Positions 15,951 through 23,966 of a DNA stretch of 59,478 bases are shown here, piece after piece. The stretch is from an uncultured Selenomonadaceae bacterium (GTDB taxonomy: Bacteria; Bacillota; Negativicutes; Selenomonadales; Selenomonadaceae). The translations under genes were made by a program, and so were the position numbers. The stretch lies in the NCBI GenBank assembly GCA_905233135.1, contig CAJOCQ010000010.1:1-59478 (forward strand), in the 5' to 3' direction. The notes under the pieces were generated by a model. That model had not been told where the DNA came from. It ran no database searches and saw only the letters and a program-made list of their open reading frames with translations. Each line of letters opens with the position of its first letter. Within the stretch, counting starts at the first letter, position 1.

Positions 15951-17529
15951 ATTTTGCAGGTTTAATTAAATTGGTAATCCAATAATAATCCGAAGGGTAC
16001 ATTTTCACGCCGTCAACATATTTTGCATTAATGATATTGGTTTGAGGGTAGCCGAAGAATAAAGCCGCGCCGTCATTCAACAAAATTTGTTGCAGTTCGA
16101 TAATCAAATTGCGGCGGGCGTCCTTGTCAAATTCCATTGAAAGTTGTTCCAATTTTGCGTCGTATTCGGGATTAGAATAACCGCTGCCGTTTTGAGGGTT
16201 GTTGCCGTCAACATTCGTTTTCCAGTACCAACTCAAGAAAATTTCGGGGTCGCCCGTGTTCGCCGTCGTAATGTTTGAAATTAACAAGTCGTATTCGCCC
16301 TTAATTCCCATATTGTCAATCAAATTATAATCGACAGTGTTAATTTTAATGTCAAAGCCGAGTTTCTTTAAATCGGCTTGCACTGCTTCAGCATACAGCG
16401 GCAATTCTGCGCGAGAGTTATAAACTACAAAATCAAGCGTCAAATTTCTGCCGTCTTTGTCCAAAATTCCGTCGTTGTTTGAATCAGTCCAGCCCGCTTC
16501 AGTCAAAAGTTGTTTGGCGCGTTCGGGATTGTAAGCGTTGGGGTCTGTAAGTTGTGCAAAGCCGTAATCGAGCGAAGGCGGCACCGGAGCTTTACCGGGT
16601 ATAAAAGTTCCCTTTAATAAAACGTCGTTGTAAGTTTCTCTGTCACAACCTGCAATTAACGCCGCCCTAACTTTTGCATCGCTCAAAATGTGGTCGGGAT
16701 TTTGATTGAGCCGCGCAAGTACAACGCGCAATGAGGAAATTTCGTCAATGTGGAATTTGTCATTGTTCTTGAAAATGTCAATATCGCCCGCCGCAATATT
16801 CACTGCAACGTCAACATCGCCCGCTTGCAGAGCCATTGCGCGAGTATTCGGGTCGTCAATCGAAGGAATTTCAACAGTTTGGTAGGGAACTTCGCCTGCC
16901 CAATAATTTTCATTGCGTTTCATAACGGCGCGTTCTTTGACGAAAGATTCAACAGTATAAGGTCCCGTGCAAATCGGACCTTCCTTTGAAAAATCTCTGC
17001 CGTTTTCGGCGGCAACGTCAACAATTATAAAAAGCGGATCCGCCAAATAGCCCGGCATACCCGGCAAAGGTTTTTTCGTTTGAATAATTAAATTTTGCCC
17101 ATCGGCGGTAATTGAACTATATTCAAAGAAAGTTGCCGCGCGGGTATTTTTTGCAAAGGCGCGTTCGATTGATTGTTTAACCGCGTCAGCAGTCAAGGCG
17201 TCGCCGTTGGAAAATTTCACGTTGTCACGAATTTTAAAAGTCCAAGTTAATCTGTCGTCGCTTACGCTCCAATTTTCGGCAAGCCACGGCTGAATATTCA
17301 TTTTTTCGTCAAACTTAGTTAAACATTCGCCGAGCCCGTAGCGCATAACTACCCAACCGAAATAATTTTGTGTAGGTTCAAGCGTATCTGCAAAATTTGT
17401 TACACCAACTTTTAAAACGTTGGGGTCGCCGCCTTTAGAAGTTCCGCCGCCCGCGTTATCGCCGCCGCAACCTGTAAATAAAATCCCCGCCGACAACATT
17501 GCCGCCAAAAGTTTTTTCCTGAGTTTCAT
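15949..17529 (-). CDS. ABC transporter substrate-binding lipoprotein, family 5 (peptide/nickel type)
   Basis: 526 residues from ATG 17529 behind AAAGGAGCG; the 19 upstream in-frame codons are dismissed. Lipoprotein signal with lipobox LFTGC (lipidated Cys about residue 22), then a Gly/Asn-rich linker. SBP-family-5 features: LVVGV-like VLKVGVTNFADTLEPTQNYF, WLAENWSVSDDRLTWTFKIR, KFSNGDALTADAVKQSIERA, CTGPYTVESF, YNPERAKQLLTEAGW. It should be anchored outside the cytoplasmic membrane and deliver ligand to the two permeases. The family binds peptides, nickel/cobalt chelates, haem or opines; the cobalamin riboswitch upstream favours a cobalt- or corrinoid-linked ligand. That is inference. Confidence 0.9.
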   Translation of the reverse strand: MKLRKKLLAAMLSAGILFTGCGGDNAGGGTSKGGDPNVLKVGVTNFADTLEPTQNYFGWVVMRYGLGECLTKFDEKMNIQPWLAENWSVSDDRLTWTFKIRDNVKFSNGDALTADAVKQSIERAFAKNTRAATFFEYSSITADGQNLIIQTKKPLPGMPGYLADPLFIIVDVAAENGRDFSKEGPICTGPYTVESFVKERAVMKRNENYWAGEVPYQTVEIPSIDDPNTRAMALQAGDVDVAVNIAAGDIDIFKNNDKFHIDEISSLRVVLARLNQNPDHILSDAKVRAALIAGCDRETYNDVLLKGTFIPGKAPVPPSLDYGFAQLTDPNAYNPERAKQLLTEAGWTDSNNDGILDKDGRNLTLDFVVYNSRAELPLYAEAVQADLKKLGFDIKINTVDYNLIDNMGIKGEYDLLISNITTANTGDPEIFLSWYWKTNVDGNNPQNGSGYSNPEYDAKLEQLSMEFDKDARRNLIIELQQILLNDGAALFFGYPQTNIINAKYVDGVKMYPSDYYWITNLIKPAK

Positions 17530-17629
17530 TTTGTACGCTCCTTTTTGTTTTTTTGAATATATTTTGAAAAATTTTTCATATCGCACGAATTTAGCCTTAA
17601 ATTAAAAATTTAGGGGGTTTAATTTTACG

Positions 17630-17701
17630 TTAATATATTTGTCTTAAAAAAGTTTCAACACCACGCTACGGGCAAATTTGACGCTTTTAAAGCTATATTT
17701 G
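17630..17701 (+). repeat. 72-bp dispersed intergenic repeat, copy B
   Basis: Same length as copy A (8722-8793); the shared core CTACGGGCAAAT...TGACGCTTTTAA is well kept. It lies in the 245-bp gap between the permease and binding-protein genes of the minus-strand operon. Words such as TAGTCTTTAGTCTTTA (17745-17780) in the same gap are a weak heptad-type repeat. No gene was seen in the gap. Confidence 0.75.
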
Positions 17702-17774
17702 CAGTTGCAAGAGAAAAATTTTCTTCGCGCAGATTTTATTTTTTCCCTAGTCTTTAGTCTTTAACTCTTAGTCT

Positions 17775-18590
17775 TTATTCTTGACGCGGGTCAAGTACAT
17801 CGCGCAGGGCATCTCCCCACAAATTGAAAATCGCTACAACTATAAAAATTGCCGCGCCGGGATAAATCATAAGCCAAGGCGCAGTTTGAATATATTGCCG
17901 CCCTTCGTTCAGCATTAAGCCCCATTCGGGCGTCGGCGGCTGCGCACCAAATCCCAAAAACGATAAGCCCGCAATTTCCATCATCATTGTACCGATATCC
18001 ATTGCGCCCGTTATTACTATCATTGGTAAAACATTCGGCAAAATGTGCCGCCGCAAAATATTTATAGTTTTCGTACCGTTGACTTGTGCCGCAATTATAA
18101 AATCATTGTTGCGAAGTTTTATAACTAAACTGCGAACAAGCCGCGCGTACTTCGCCCAGCCGACAATTAAAAGCGCAATGATTGTATTTGCAATGGAGCC
18201 GCCCAAAATCCCCGCTATTGCTATTGCCAAAACTACGCCGGGAAATGATAACATCATATCTGCAAGCCGCATTAAAACCATTTCGACTTTGCCGCCGAAA
18301 TATCCCGACGCAATTCCTACAACAATTCCAACTATAGCCAACAAAATTACAAGGCAAATCGTCATAAAAAGTGAAACTTGCGTGCCTGCAATTATTCTTG
18401 AAAGTGTATCGCGCCCTAATTTGTCAGTTCCCAATAAATGTTCGGCGGACGGCGTTTGCAATACATTTCTCATATTGCTTTCATACGGGTCTTGCGGTGC
18501 AAGGTACGGCGCAAATATCGCCACGAACAATATTAAAATTACAAGCAATGTATAGAACGAAAATAATTTGTGCGTCTTTATAAATTCCAA
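17775..18590 (-). CDS. ABC transporter permease, DppC/NikC type
   Basis: Inner-membrane permease, 271 residues, TTG start behind AAAGGAGC. It has one N-terminal helix, the loop LAPQDPYESNMRNVLQ with HLLGTDKLGRDTLSRI (the OppC N-terminal signature), then five further helices, the EAA-type cytoplasmic loop around AAQVNGTKTINILRRHILPN, and the C-terminal GLMLNEGRQYIQTAPWLMIYPG. Pairs with the DppB-type subunit just upstream. Its ribosome binding site is part of a leader (GCGACTGAAAGGAGC) shared with adk. Confidence 0.9.
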   Translation of the reverse strand: MEFIKTHKLFSFYTLLVILILFVAIFAPYLAPQDPYESNMRNVLQTPSAEHLLGTDKLGRDTLSRIIAGTQVSLFMTICLVILLAIVGIVVGIASGYFGGKVEMVLMRLADMMLSFPGVVLAIAIAGILGGSIANTIIALLIVGWAKYARLVRSLVIKLRNNDFIIAAQVNGTKTINILRRHILPNVLPMIVITGAMDIGTMMMEIAGLSFLGFGAQPPTPEWGLMLNEGRQYIQTAPWLMIYPGAAIFIVVAIFNLWGDALRDVLDPRQE

Positions 18591-18614
18591 TGTAAAAGCT
18601 CCTTTCAGTCGCTT

Positions 18615-18694
18615 TTAAGGGTTCCAAGGTTCCAGGGCAAAGGGAATAGGGATTTTCACTATTTCCCTATTCCTTGGAACCCTGGCTCCCTAAA
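18615..18694. repeat. Heptad palindromic intergenic repeat (between permease genes)
   Basis: GGGTTCCAAGGTTCCAGGG on the left mirrors CCTTGGAACCCTGGCTCCC on the right across a turn at AATAGGGATTTTCACT. The same pattern with small changes is at 23967-24040. It overlaps the last codons of the DppB-type gene and is followed, in the direction of transcription, by the CGACTGAAAGGAG leader. Confidence 0.75.
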
Positions 18695-19622
18695 TTCCTT
18701 TCCTTAATTTCGGGTCAAGGTACGAATATGATAAATCAACCAAAAAATTTATGAACATATAAGCAACCGCTATCCAAAGTACGAATCCTTCAATCAGCGG
18801 ATAATCTCTCATCATAATTGCGCGCACTGCCATATTTCCAATTCCCGGCCACGAAAAAACTATTTCGATAACTGCAACGCCGCCGAGCAACCAGCCTATT
18901 GACATTCCGAGCAAAGTTATCAGCGGCAAAACTGCATTCGGCAAAATGTGTTTCCAAAGAATTGCACTTTCACTCAAGCCGCGCGCCCGCGCTCCAATGA
19001 CGTAATCTTGGTGCAGTTCGTCCAAAATTACCGTGCGAACTTGCCGAACATATTTTGTTGATTGATAAATTGCCAAAGTTATTGCAGGTAAAATTATTCC
19101 CTGCAAAGTTACCGTCGAACTTGCAATAGGGAACCAGCCGAGCTTTAAGCCGAATATGTATAATAAAATTAATCCCAGCCAAAAATTCGGCATTGATACG
19201 CCGATAAATGAAAGTACCCTGACTAAATAATCTTGCCACTTGTTTTGATTGACTGCCGACCAAATTCCAAGCGGCAACGAAATTATCAGCACAAAAATTA
19301 TTGTTACAAGTGCCAAAAGTACAGTGCCGACAAATCCTTCTGAAAGTTTTTCAAAGACGGGCTTTTTGGCGGAATAACTCATTCCCATATCGCCGTGCAA
19401 AATTCCAACTACCCAATTTCCATATTGCACCAAAAACGGTTTATCGAGCCCCAATTCTGCGCGAGTTTTTTCTAAAACTTCTTCAGAAACGATTGTATCT
19501 GCAGATTCTAAAAGCATTGCAACGGGGTCGCCCGGTGCAAGGTACGCAAGGCAAAATGTTAAAAAACTTACGCCAATTAATGTTATCAGCATTTGTAATA
19601 ATCTGTTTGCCAAACGGTTCAA
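18690..19622 (-). CDS. ABC transporter permease, DppB/NikB type
   Basis: First structural gene of the operon; inner-membrane permease of about 310 residues with six helices. Family marks: LIGVSFLTFCLAYLAPGDPV in the first helix and loop, FLVQYGNWVVGILHGDMGMS, SFIGVSMPNFWLGLIL, RQVRTVILDELHQDYVIGAR and KHILPNAVLPLITLLG. The frame is open from a TTG at 19640, but that codon is in the T tract of the riboswitch terminator; the TTG at 19622 (MNRLANRLLQ) has GGGGGA ten bases upstream and is preferred. Confidence 0.9.
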   Translation of the reverse strand: MNRLANRLLQMLITLIGVSFLTFCLAYLAPGDPVAMLLESADTIVSEEVLEKTRAELGLDKPFLVQYGNWVVGILHGDMGMSYSAKKPVFEKLSEGFVGTVLLALVTIIFVLIISLPLGIWSAVNQNKWQDYLVRVLSFIGVSMPNFWLGLILLYIFGLKLGWFPIASSTVTLQGIILPAITLAIYQSTKYVRQVRTVILDELHQDYVIGARARGLSESAILWKHILPNAVLPLITLLGMSIGWLLGGVAVIEIVFSWPGIGNMAVRAIMMRDYPLIEGFVLWIAVAYMFINFLVDLSYSYLDPKLRKGI

Positions 19623-19638
19623 CTTTTCCACTTCCCCC

Positions 19639-19668
19639 AAAAAAAAATTCCGGTCAGCCGCCGGAAAT
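19639..19668 (-). terminator. Riboswitch-controlled intrinsic terminator
   Basis: On the minus strand TTCCGG, loop CGGCTGA, CCGGAA is followed by nine T, right before the DppB-type start. A small hairpin ACACGC/GCGTGT precedes it. This is the expected expression platform for ligand-induced termination; GCGGC in the terminator could pair instead with GCCGC just after the aptamer. Confidence 0.85.
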
Positions 19669-19732
19669 TTACACGCAAAAAAAGCGTGTCAAATCTCCTC
19701 CCCATCACTCGCAGGTCAAGCGGCGATTGTCA

Positions 19733-19882
19733 GTTAGGCAATTCTCCTGGCTTCAGGTCATAGCTATCTGCGCCTTCTCAAGCTTTACGCCCAATGACAT
19801 TTTTGCAGAATCGCTCGCTGTTACAGTGGCGGGACCGCTTCGGCTTGTACCGAATTCCTTATTGAGTCTTTTGACACCTAAC
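19733..19882 (-). ncRNA. Cobalamin riboswitch (B12 element)
   Basis: On the minus strand the aptamer opens GTTAGGTGTC, has the core GCGGTCCCGCCACTGTAAC (B12-box region) and ends with AAGCCAGGAGAATTGCCTAAC; these are the most conserved words of cobalamin riboswitches. The outer GTTAGG and CCTAAC close the P1 stem over about 150 nt. It lies between a strong promoter and a terminator upstream of the importer operon, so high adenosylcobalamin (or a relative) should switch the operon off. This ties the Dpp/Nik-like importer to B12 or cobalt supply. Confidence 0.93.
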
Positions 19883-19912
19883 CCAATCAATATTCAATTT
19901 TCAATAAATGCA

Positions 19913-19941
19913 ATTTTATCAAGCGGTGTTTTGATTGTCAA
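19913..19941 (-). promoter_or_regulatory. Predicted strong sigma-70 promoter of the importer operon
   Basis: TTGACA (perfect -35), 17-base spacer, extended -10 TGATAAAAT on the minus strand. The start would be near 19906, about 24 bases before the riboswitch aptamer. Confidence 0.85.
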
Positions 19942-19943
19942 CG

Positions 19944-19973
19944 AAAAAAGCCCCGAACTTTTTCGAGGCTTTT
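19944..19973 (-). terminator. Intrinsic terminator of the DUF262 gene
   Basis: AAAAGCCTCGAA and TTCGGGGCTTTT form a stem on the minus strand with T on its far side, 11 bases after the DUF262 stop and immediately ahead of the importer promoter, insulating the two units. The symmetrical A/T flanks allow action on either strand. Confidence 0.85.
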
Positions 19974-19983
19974 ATTTTTTGTT

Positions 19984-21630
19984 TCAAGAAATTTTTTTGC
20001 CGCTAACCTGCGCGACTGCGCTTAATAATTTTTTTGTACGATTGGCAATAAAATTTTCAAAATCATCGTTATACAAATTTTCGGCTGAAATAAAATGCGA
20101 ATTTAAATATTCTTCCAAATCGGCGGGCGCAACAAAATTTTCGGCGGTAATTTTCCGCAATTTTTTCTTTTTACTTTTGCTTGAAACTTCGTCAAAATCA
20201 TTTACCGAAATTTTTTCAAGATAATCACTCGGGCGGCGATTGCCCATAATGTCATTTGTCTTTTTTGAAATTGGCGTTTTATTTATCACGGAGTCCCATA
20301 AAGATTCACTGTATTTTTTTTGGCAATAATCTTTTGGGAAAATGTGATGAATTTCAACCGCCGCGCCTTTATCTTGATTTTCTTCCTGAATCAAATCTTT
20401 AATCGTCTTGCCGCTGCAGAAATCTTTGCAACCGTTTTTTATAATCAGCAACATAAAAGCTTTACAAAGTGCGCCGGATTTAACTTCTTGCAACCTTTTT
20501 GCGTCAAATTCAAAATTGCTGACAACGGCGGGCAATTCGTCATTGTTTACCCAATTTATCACGCTTTTTACATCGTTTAAAAATTTTGAATGATTGGCGG
20601 CGTTGCCGTAAATTTCCTCAAAGACTCCGCACCAATACCAACGCTTAATTTTTTGCCGCACGACGTCAGAATTATTTATCGAATTATTTTCTTTAAGAAT
20701 TGCGCAAATAACCGCCAAAGGGATTAATTGCGAAGTATAGGGCAACCAATTTCTGGAAATAATTCCTTCCTCTTTCAGCAACTTCCGCGCCTCTTCAAAG
20801 CCTTCAGACAAAATATCGGCGTAATTTTTATAATCGGAAAAATTCAGGTTGATAACTTCGCCTTTTTTGGAATTGTATTCTTTGTTTTCAACGCCTTTAT
20901 TATATTCCGCCAACAATTTACAAGCCCTTAAAAAATCCAGCCGCCGAAAGTCATTTAAAATGCCCTTTGAAAAAAATTTCTTTTCGCGCTCATTCCAATC
21001 TTTGCGTAAATCGAATTTTGGCTCAGCCTTCGCAAAAATTGCGGTTATCAAATCAAAATCATCCAGCTTCATATTGTTGGAATTGACATTTCGGAAAATT
21101 TCACATATAGCCGGCAATTCGGTATTTTTTTCAAGCTCAATGACGGGAATTTGATATTGGGACAAACAGTCAATAATTTTTGTTTTAAACTTGTTGAAAA
21201 TATCTTTAGAAATTTGGTCGTCCTTGTAAAAATCTGTGTAGCCGTCTTCCCAAGCATTTCTTTTTTCTTGATTCATAATAATGGAAAGCGGAAAAAATTT
21301 TTTTGCAAATTCTTGTTGAGGCGTCGACAAATCCAATTCGGCGTTTTTGCGAGACTTTTTGATTTTCTTGTTTTCGGGAACCGCAATAATTGTATCAATT
21401 CTTTCAGCTGAATCGGCGGAGACTTTTTCTATATCGATATAGTAATAGCATTTTTCTTTTTTGTCGTTGCGCTTGTTTATAGTAACGGGCGCGTTGTTAT
21501 ACATTACGGTATAAATTGAAGTCAAACGCTGTTGCCCGTCCAAAATTAAATTTTCGGGCGAATTATTTGTCGGCGCAAATTCTATCGGACGCCACGCAAA
21601 CGGCGGATTATTCCCGCAACTCAAAAACAT
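19984..21630 (-). CDS. GmrSD-like DUF262/HNH (DUF1524) protein, 5'-truncated
   Basis: 548 residues with an N-terminal DUF262 nucleotide-binding motif LILDGQQRLTSIYTV and a C-terminal HNH-type nuclease region with EIHHIFPKDYCQ and NRRPSDYL. Such fusions are type IV-like restriction enzymes that attack modified phage DNA. The frame continues 28 codons above the first ATG, and those codons (IEKIRRLVASVTSNYPIGAV) are also DUF262-like, but an in-frame stop at 21715 and the end of the neighbouring gene cut off the QRxxVW-containing beginning. No good ribosome binding site precedes ATG 21630. Probably a remnant, though the remaining frame is intact. Confidence 0.75.
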   Translation of the reverse strand: MFLSCGNNPPFAWRPIEFAPTNNSPENLILDGQQRLTSIYTVMYNNAPVTINKRNDKKEKCYYYIDIEKVSADSAERIDTIIAVPENKKIKKSRKNAELDLSTPQQEFAKKFFPLSIIMNQEKRNAWEDGYTDFYKDDQISKDIFNKFKTKIIDCLSQYQIPVIELEKNTELPAICEIFRNVNSNNMKLDDFDLITAIFAKAEPKFDLRKDWNEREKKFFSKGILNDFRRLDFLRACKLLAEYNKGVENKEYNSKKGEVINLNFSDYKNYADILSEGFEEARKLLKEEGIISRNWLPYTSQLIPLAVICAILKENNSINNSDVVRQKIKRWYWCGVFEEIYGNAANHSKFLNDVKSVINWVNNDELPAVVSNFEFDAKRLQEVKSGALCKAFMLLIIKNGCKDFCSGKTIKDLIQEENQDKGAAVEIHHIFPKDYCQKKYSESLWDSVINKTPISKKTNDIMGNRRPSDYLEKISVNDFDEVSSKSKKKKLRKITAENFVAPADLEEYLNSHFISAENLYNDDFENFIANRTKKLLSAVAQVSGKKIS

Positions 21631-21728
21631 TACCGCGCCTATAGGATAATTTGAAGTGACGCTTGCAACAAGGCGGCGAATTTTTTCAATTTGAACACCG
21701 CCAATTAATTTTGATTACCAAAAATTTT

Positions 21729-22037
21729 TTAAGTTTCAAGAATTTGCCGCGCAAAATTTAAAATTGATTTAGCGTCGCGCAGGGCGTACGCTTTAAAGTC
21801 AATCATTGCAATTTTGGCGTTGGGGAAAAATTTTTTTATTCTGTCCAAGTGCCGATAACGCGGCGGCGCAAATAAAATTAAATCCGTATCTTTAGGCAAC
21901 AAATGCAATTCCGCCGTTGTCATCGACGCGCAGGAAATTTCAACGCCAATTTCTTCCGCCGCCTGCTGAATATCTTTTGCAACCGTGCAGGCGAAGGCGT
22001 CATAATTTTTTGCGCAAATCAGTACAATTTTTTTCAT
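21729..22037 (-). CDS. PTS EIIB-like (lactose/cellobiose family) small protein
   Basis: 102 residues. The layout resembles lactose/cellobiose EIIB: KKIVLICAKNYDAF with a cysteine at residue 8, where EIIB carries its phosphocysteine, then LILFAPPRYRHLDRIKKFF and AKIAMIDFKAYALRDAKSILNFA. The usual CAAGMST loop is altered, and no EIIA or EIIC gene is near, so it may not be a working sugar phosphotransferase. Its start overlaps the end of the DUF2156 gene by four bases. Confidence 0.55.
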   Translation of the reverse strand: MKKIVLICAKNYDAFACTVAKDIQQAAEEIGVEISCASMTTAELHLLPKDTDLILFAPPRYRHLDRIKKFFPNAKIAMIDFKAYALRDAKSILNFARQILET

Positions 22038-22954
22038 TTTACTTTAGCGAAAAATTTTTCAATCATTTTAACGGGGCGGTAGGATTCTTTAGCCTTTTGC
22101 AAGCCGTCAATTCCCATATCCTCCTCGCGGTTTATGTAAGTCATATCTTCCCAAGCATTGGCAACGAAATTTTGATTTATTGCGGTGAACGCGCCGCGAA
22201 TTTCGGGAGCCGCCTTTTCGACGTGTATAACCGCCGTATCTGAATTTAATTTTTCGCCGAATGTAAACGCCACTACATTTTTTCCGAGAAGAATTGCGCC
22301 GCCCTTTATTCTGAAATATTCAAAGTCGGAAAAAACTTCACGAATTGCCGCCTTTTCGTGCGCAAGATTTTCGCGCAGAGAAATTAATTCGGGGTCGTTT
22401 AACTGCGTTTCGTACCACGTCTCAAGCAATTCCAAACATTGCGGGATAATTTCAGCAGTAAGCGGCGAATATTCGGCAATAGGATAATCTTTATAAAATT
22501 GGTTGAAGTGATTTTTCTTGGTGTGAAATTTCCTGCCGCTCAAATTTATTAAATCTTCGGCGTTGTAAACGTAATCGCTATACGCCGCCTTAAAGCCCGT
22601 TTCAAAATTTGCGTCGGGATATTTTTCAAGCTCCTCGACAAATTTTTTTTCCAGAAAATCAAATTTAAATTCCCTGTCGCCTTTAAATTCGTTCGCGCAG
22701 GTTAAAATTTTTGAAATGGCGTCCTGCCTTTTATCAGCCGAGCCGAAGGGTTGCCACGCCGACAAAGTTTTTTCGTTTTCGGCGAAGGTGTAAAGCACGT
22801 CATTTTCAACCGCCCAACTGATATTGTACAAATTGCGCCACATAAACAAATTGGTAAAGGTGTACTTGGAACTTTCGCAGTATTGCGCGTTGTAGAATTT
22901 GTCAAAAATATTTTTGTCAGCCTTTTCAAGTTTTTTGAGGTTAATGGTGTTCAC
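22034..22954 (-). CDS. DUF2156 (acyltransferase-like) protein
   Basis: 306 residues matching DUF2156, the GNAT-like fold related to the C-terminal domain of phosphatidylglycerol lysyltransferase (MprF). Recognisable are SSKYTFTNLFMWRNLYNISW, GRKFHTKKNHFNQFYKDYP, and the C-terminal GAFTAINQNFVANAWEDMTYINREEDMGIDGLQKAKESYRP. No membrane segment, so probably cytosolic. The exact reaction is unknown; family members likely transfer aminoacyl or acyl groups. GTG start, 12 bases after the CCG-protein stop. Confidence 0.82.
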   Translation of the reverse strand: MNTINLKKLEKADKNIFDKFYNAQYCESSKYTFTNLFMWRNLYNISWAVENDVLYTFAENEKTLSAWQPFGSADKRQDAISKILTCANEFKGDREFKFDFLEKKFVEELEKYPDANFETGFKAAYSDYVYNAEDLINLSGRKFHTKKNHFNQFYKDYPIAEYSPLTAEIIPQCLELLETWYETQLNDPELISLRENLAHEKAAIREVFSDFEYFRIKGGAILLGKNVVAFTFGEKLNSDTAVIHVEKAAPEIRGAFTAINQNFVANAWEDMTYINREEDMGIDGLQKAKESYRPVKMIEKFFAKVK

Positions 22955-22966
22955 GTCCTAACAGAT

Positions 22967-23686
22967 TTAATCAAATAAAATTTGTGCCAAGTGAAAGGCG
23001 TTTTTACCGCCGAGTTTCAAGCCGCGCACGCAGTAATGACAGTAGGCAACAACTTTTTCAGTTGGAATTTTCGCGCAGTATTCGCGCATTAAATTTTCTT
23101 TTTCCTGCTGCGAATGTTCTTTGAAAAGTCCCTGCGCACCGTGCAAAAATCTTTTCGGCGCAAGTTTGGGATTGCGCGGCGGTTGCGGCTGGTACAGCGA
23201 ATAGCCGCAAAATTTAGTTCGCTCAAAATTTTCCTCAAGCTCGACAATTTCAAAATTCATTCTGCGCAAAATTTCACGCACTGCCTTTTGTTCCAAAAGA
23301 TTTTCCTTTTGCCGCCAACAATCTTGCACTGTAATTTTTTCGCCGCCGTAATTCGGATATTTAAAATTTTCGTCTTCCAAAATCAATTCCCATAAAGATT
23401 GCCGCAAAATTTCAGGGTGCCGCTCCTCAAAAATTGCCGCGCAGTTATGACAAAGTGAAACCATCGTACTGCCTGCGGGAAATTTTTCATAGTGCTTGAT
23501 ACTTTGCCAATCTGCGCGAAAATTTTCGGGCATACGGTTTTCAAAATCTTCAACCTTGTAATTTGCAACGCAACAACGAATTACAGGCAAATTAAATTTT
23601 TCTGCAACGTAATTTTTAATTTTGAAACTGAGCGCGGGATATTCTTCAGTGAAGACGCAACTTGCAATGTAAAATTTCTGCGTCAT
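22967..23686 (-). CDS. Cysteine-rich CCG-domain-like protein (HdrB-like)
   Basis: 239 residues with cysteine motifs spaced like the CCG domains of heterodisulfide-reductase B and related iron-sulfur proteins: YIASCVFTEEYPALS, VIRCCVANYK, SLCHNCAAIF, ITVQDCWRQK, KFCGYSLYQP and VAYCHYCVRGLKLGG. This suggests a metal or iron-sulfur site and a redox role, but the assignment rests on motifs alone. ATG follows the stop of the small acidic-glycine gene without a gap (TGAATG), so translation is coupled. Confidence 0.55.
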   Translation of the reverse strand: MTQKFYIASCVFTEEYPALSFKIKNYVAEKFNLPVIRCCVANYKVEDFENRMPENFRADWQSIKHYEKFPAGSTMVSLCHNCAAIFEERHPEILRQSLWELILEDENFKYPNYGGEKITVQDCWRQKENLLEQKAVREILRRMNFEIVELEENFERTKFCGYSLYQPQPPRNPKLAPKRFLHGAQGLFKEHSQQEKENLMREYCAKIPTEKVVAYCHYCVRGLKLGGKNAFHLAQILFD

Positions 23687-23938
23687 TCAATCGCCCCCGC
23701 CGCCGTCACTGCCGCCATCCGAATCTCCGCCGCTGTCACTGCCGCCGCTGTTGTAAGAATTAAAATTGCTGTAGTTGTAGCCGCTGTCATTGGAGCTTGA
23801 ATTGTTGCTTGAATTGAAATTTGAAAAATCGTAGTCATCAGATTCCCAATCGCTGCCGCCGCCTTCACCGCCGCCGTTATCTCTGCGCCGCAAATTTGAC
23901 GGCGGATTTTGATTTAAAGGTTGTGAAAAAATGCCCAT
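23687..23938 (-). CDS. Small Gly/Ser/Asp/Asn-rich protein
   Basis: 83 residues, low complexity: a short N-terminal MGIFSQPLNQNPPSNLRRRD, then runs of G, S, N and D ending GGSDGGGGD. No signal peptide or membrane segment. It looks real because AAAGGAG stands properly before the ATG and its stop touches the next start. Function unknown; the disordered, acidic tail resembles the ends of some short membrane-bound or TPM-associated proteins, but no such domain is present. Composition alone cannot identify it. Confidence 0.6.
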   Translation of the reverse strand: MGIFSQPLNQNPPSNLRRRDNGGGEGGGSDWESDDYDFSNFNSSNNSSSNDSGYNYSNFNSYNSGGSDSGGDSDGGSDGGGGD

Positions 23939-23966
23939 TGAAAATTTCTCCTTTCAGTCGAAATTT

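Noticed and set aside
15949-17529. Naming the substrate-binding protein NikA or DppA
   Set aside because: Family-5 binding proteins cannot be assigned a ligand by eye; only the riboswitch hints at metal or corrinoid.
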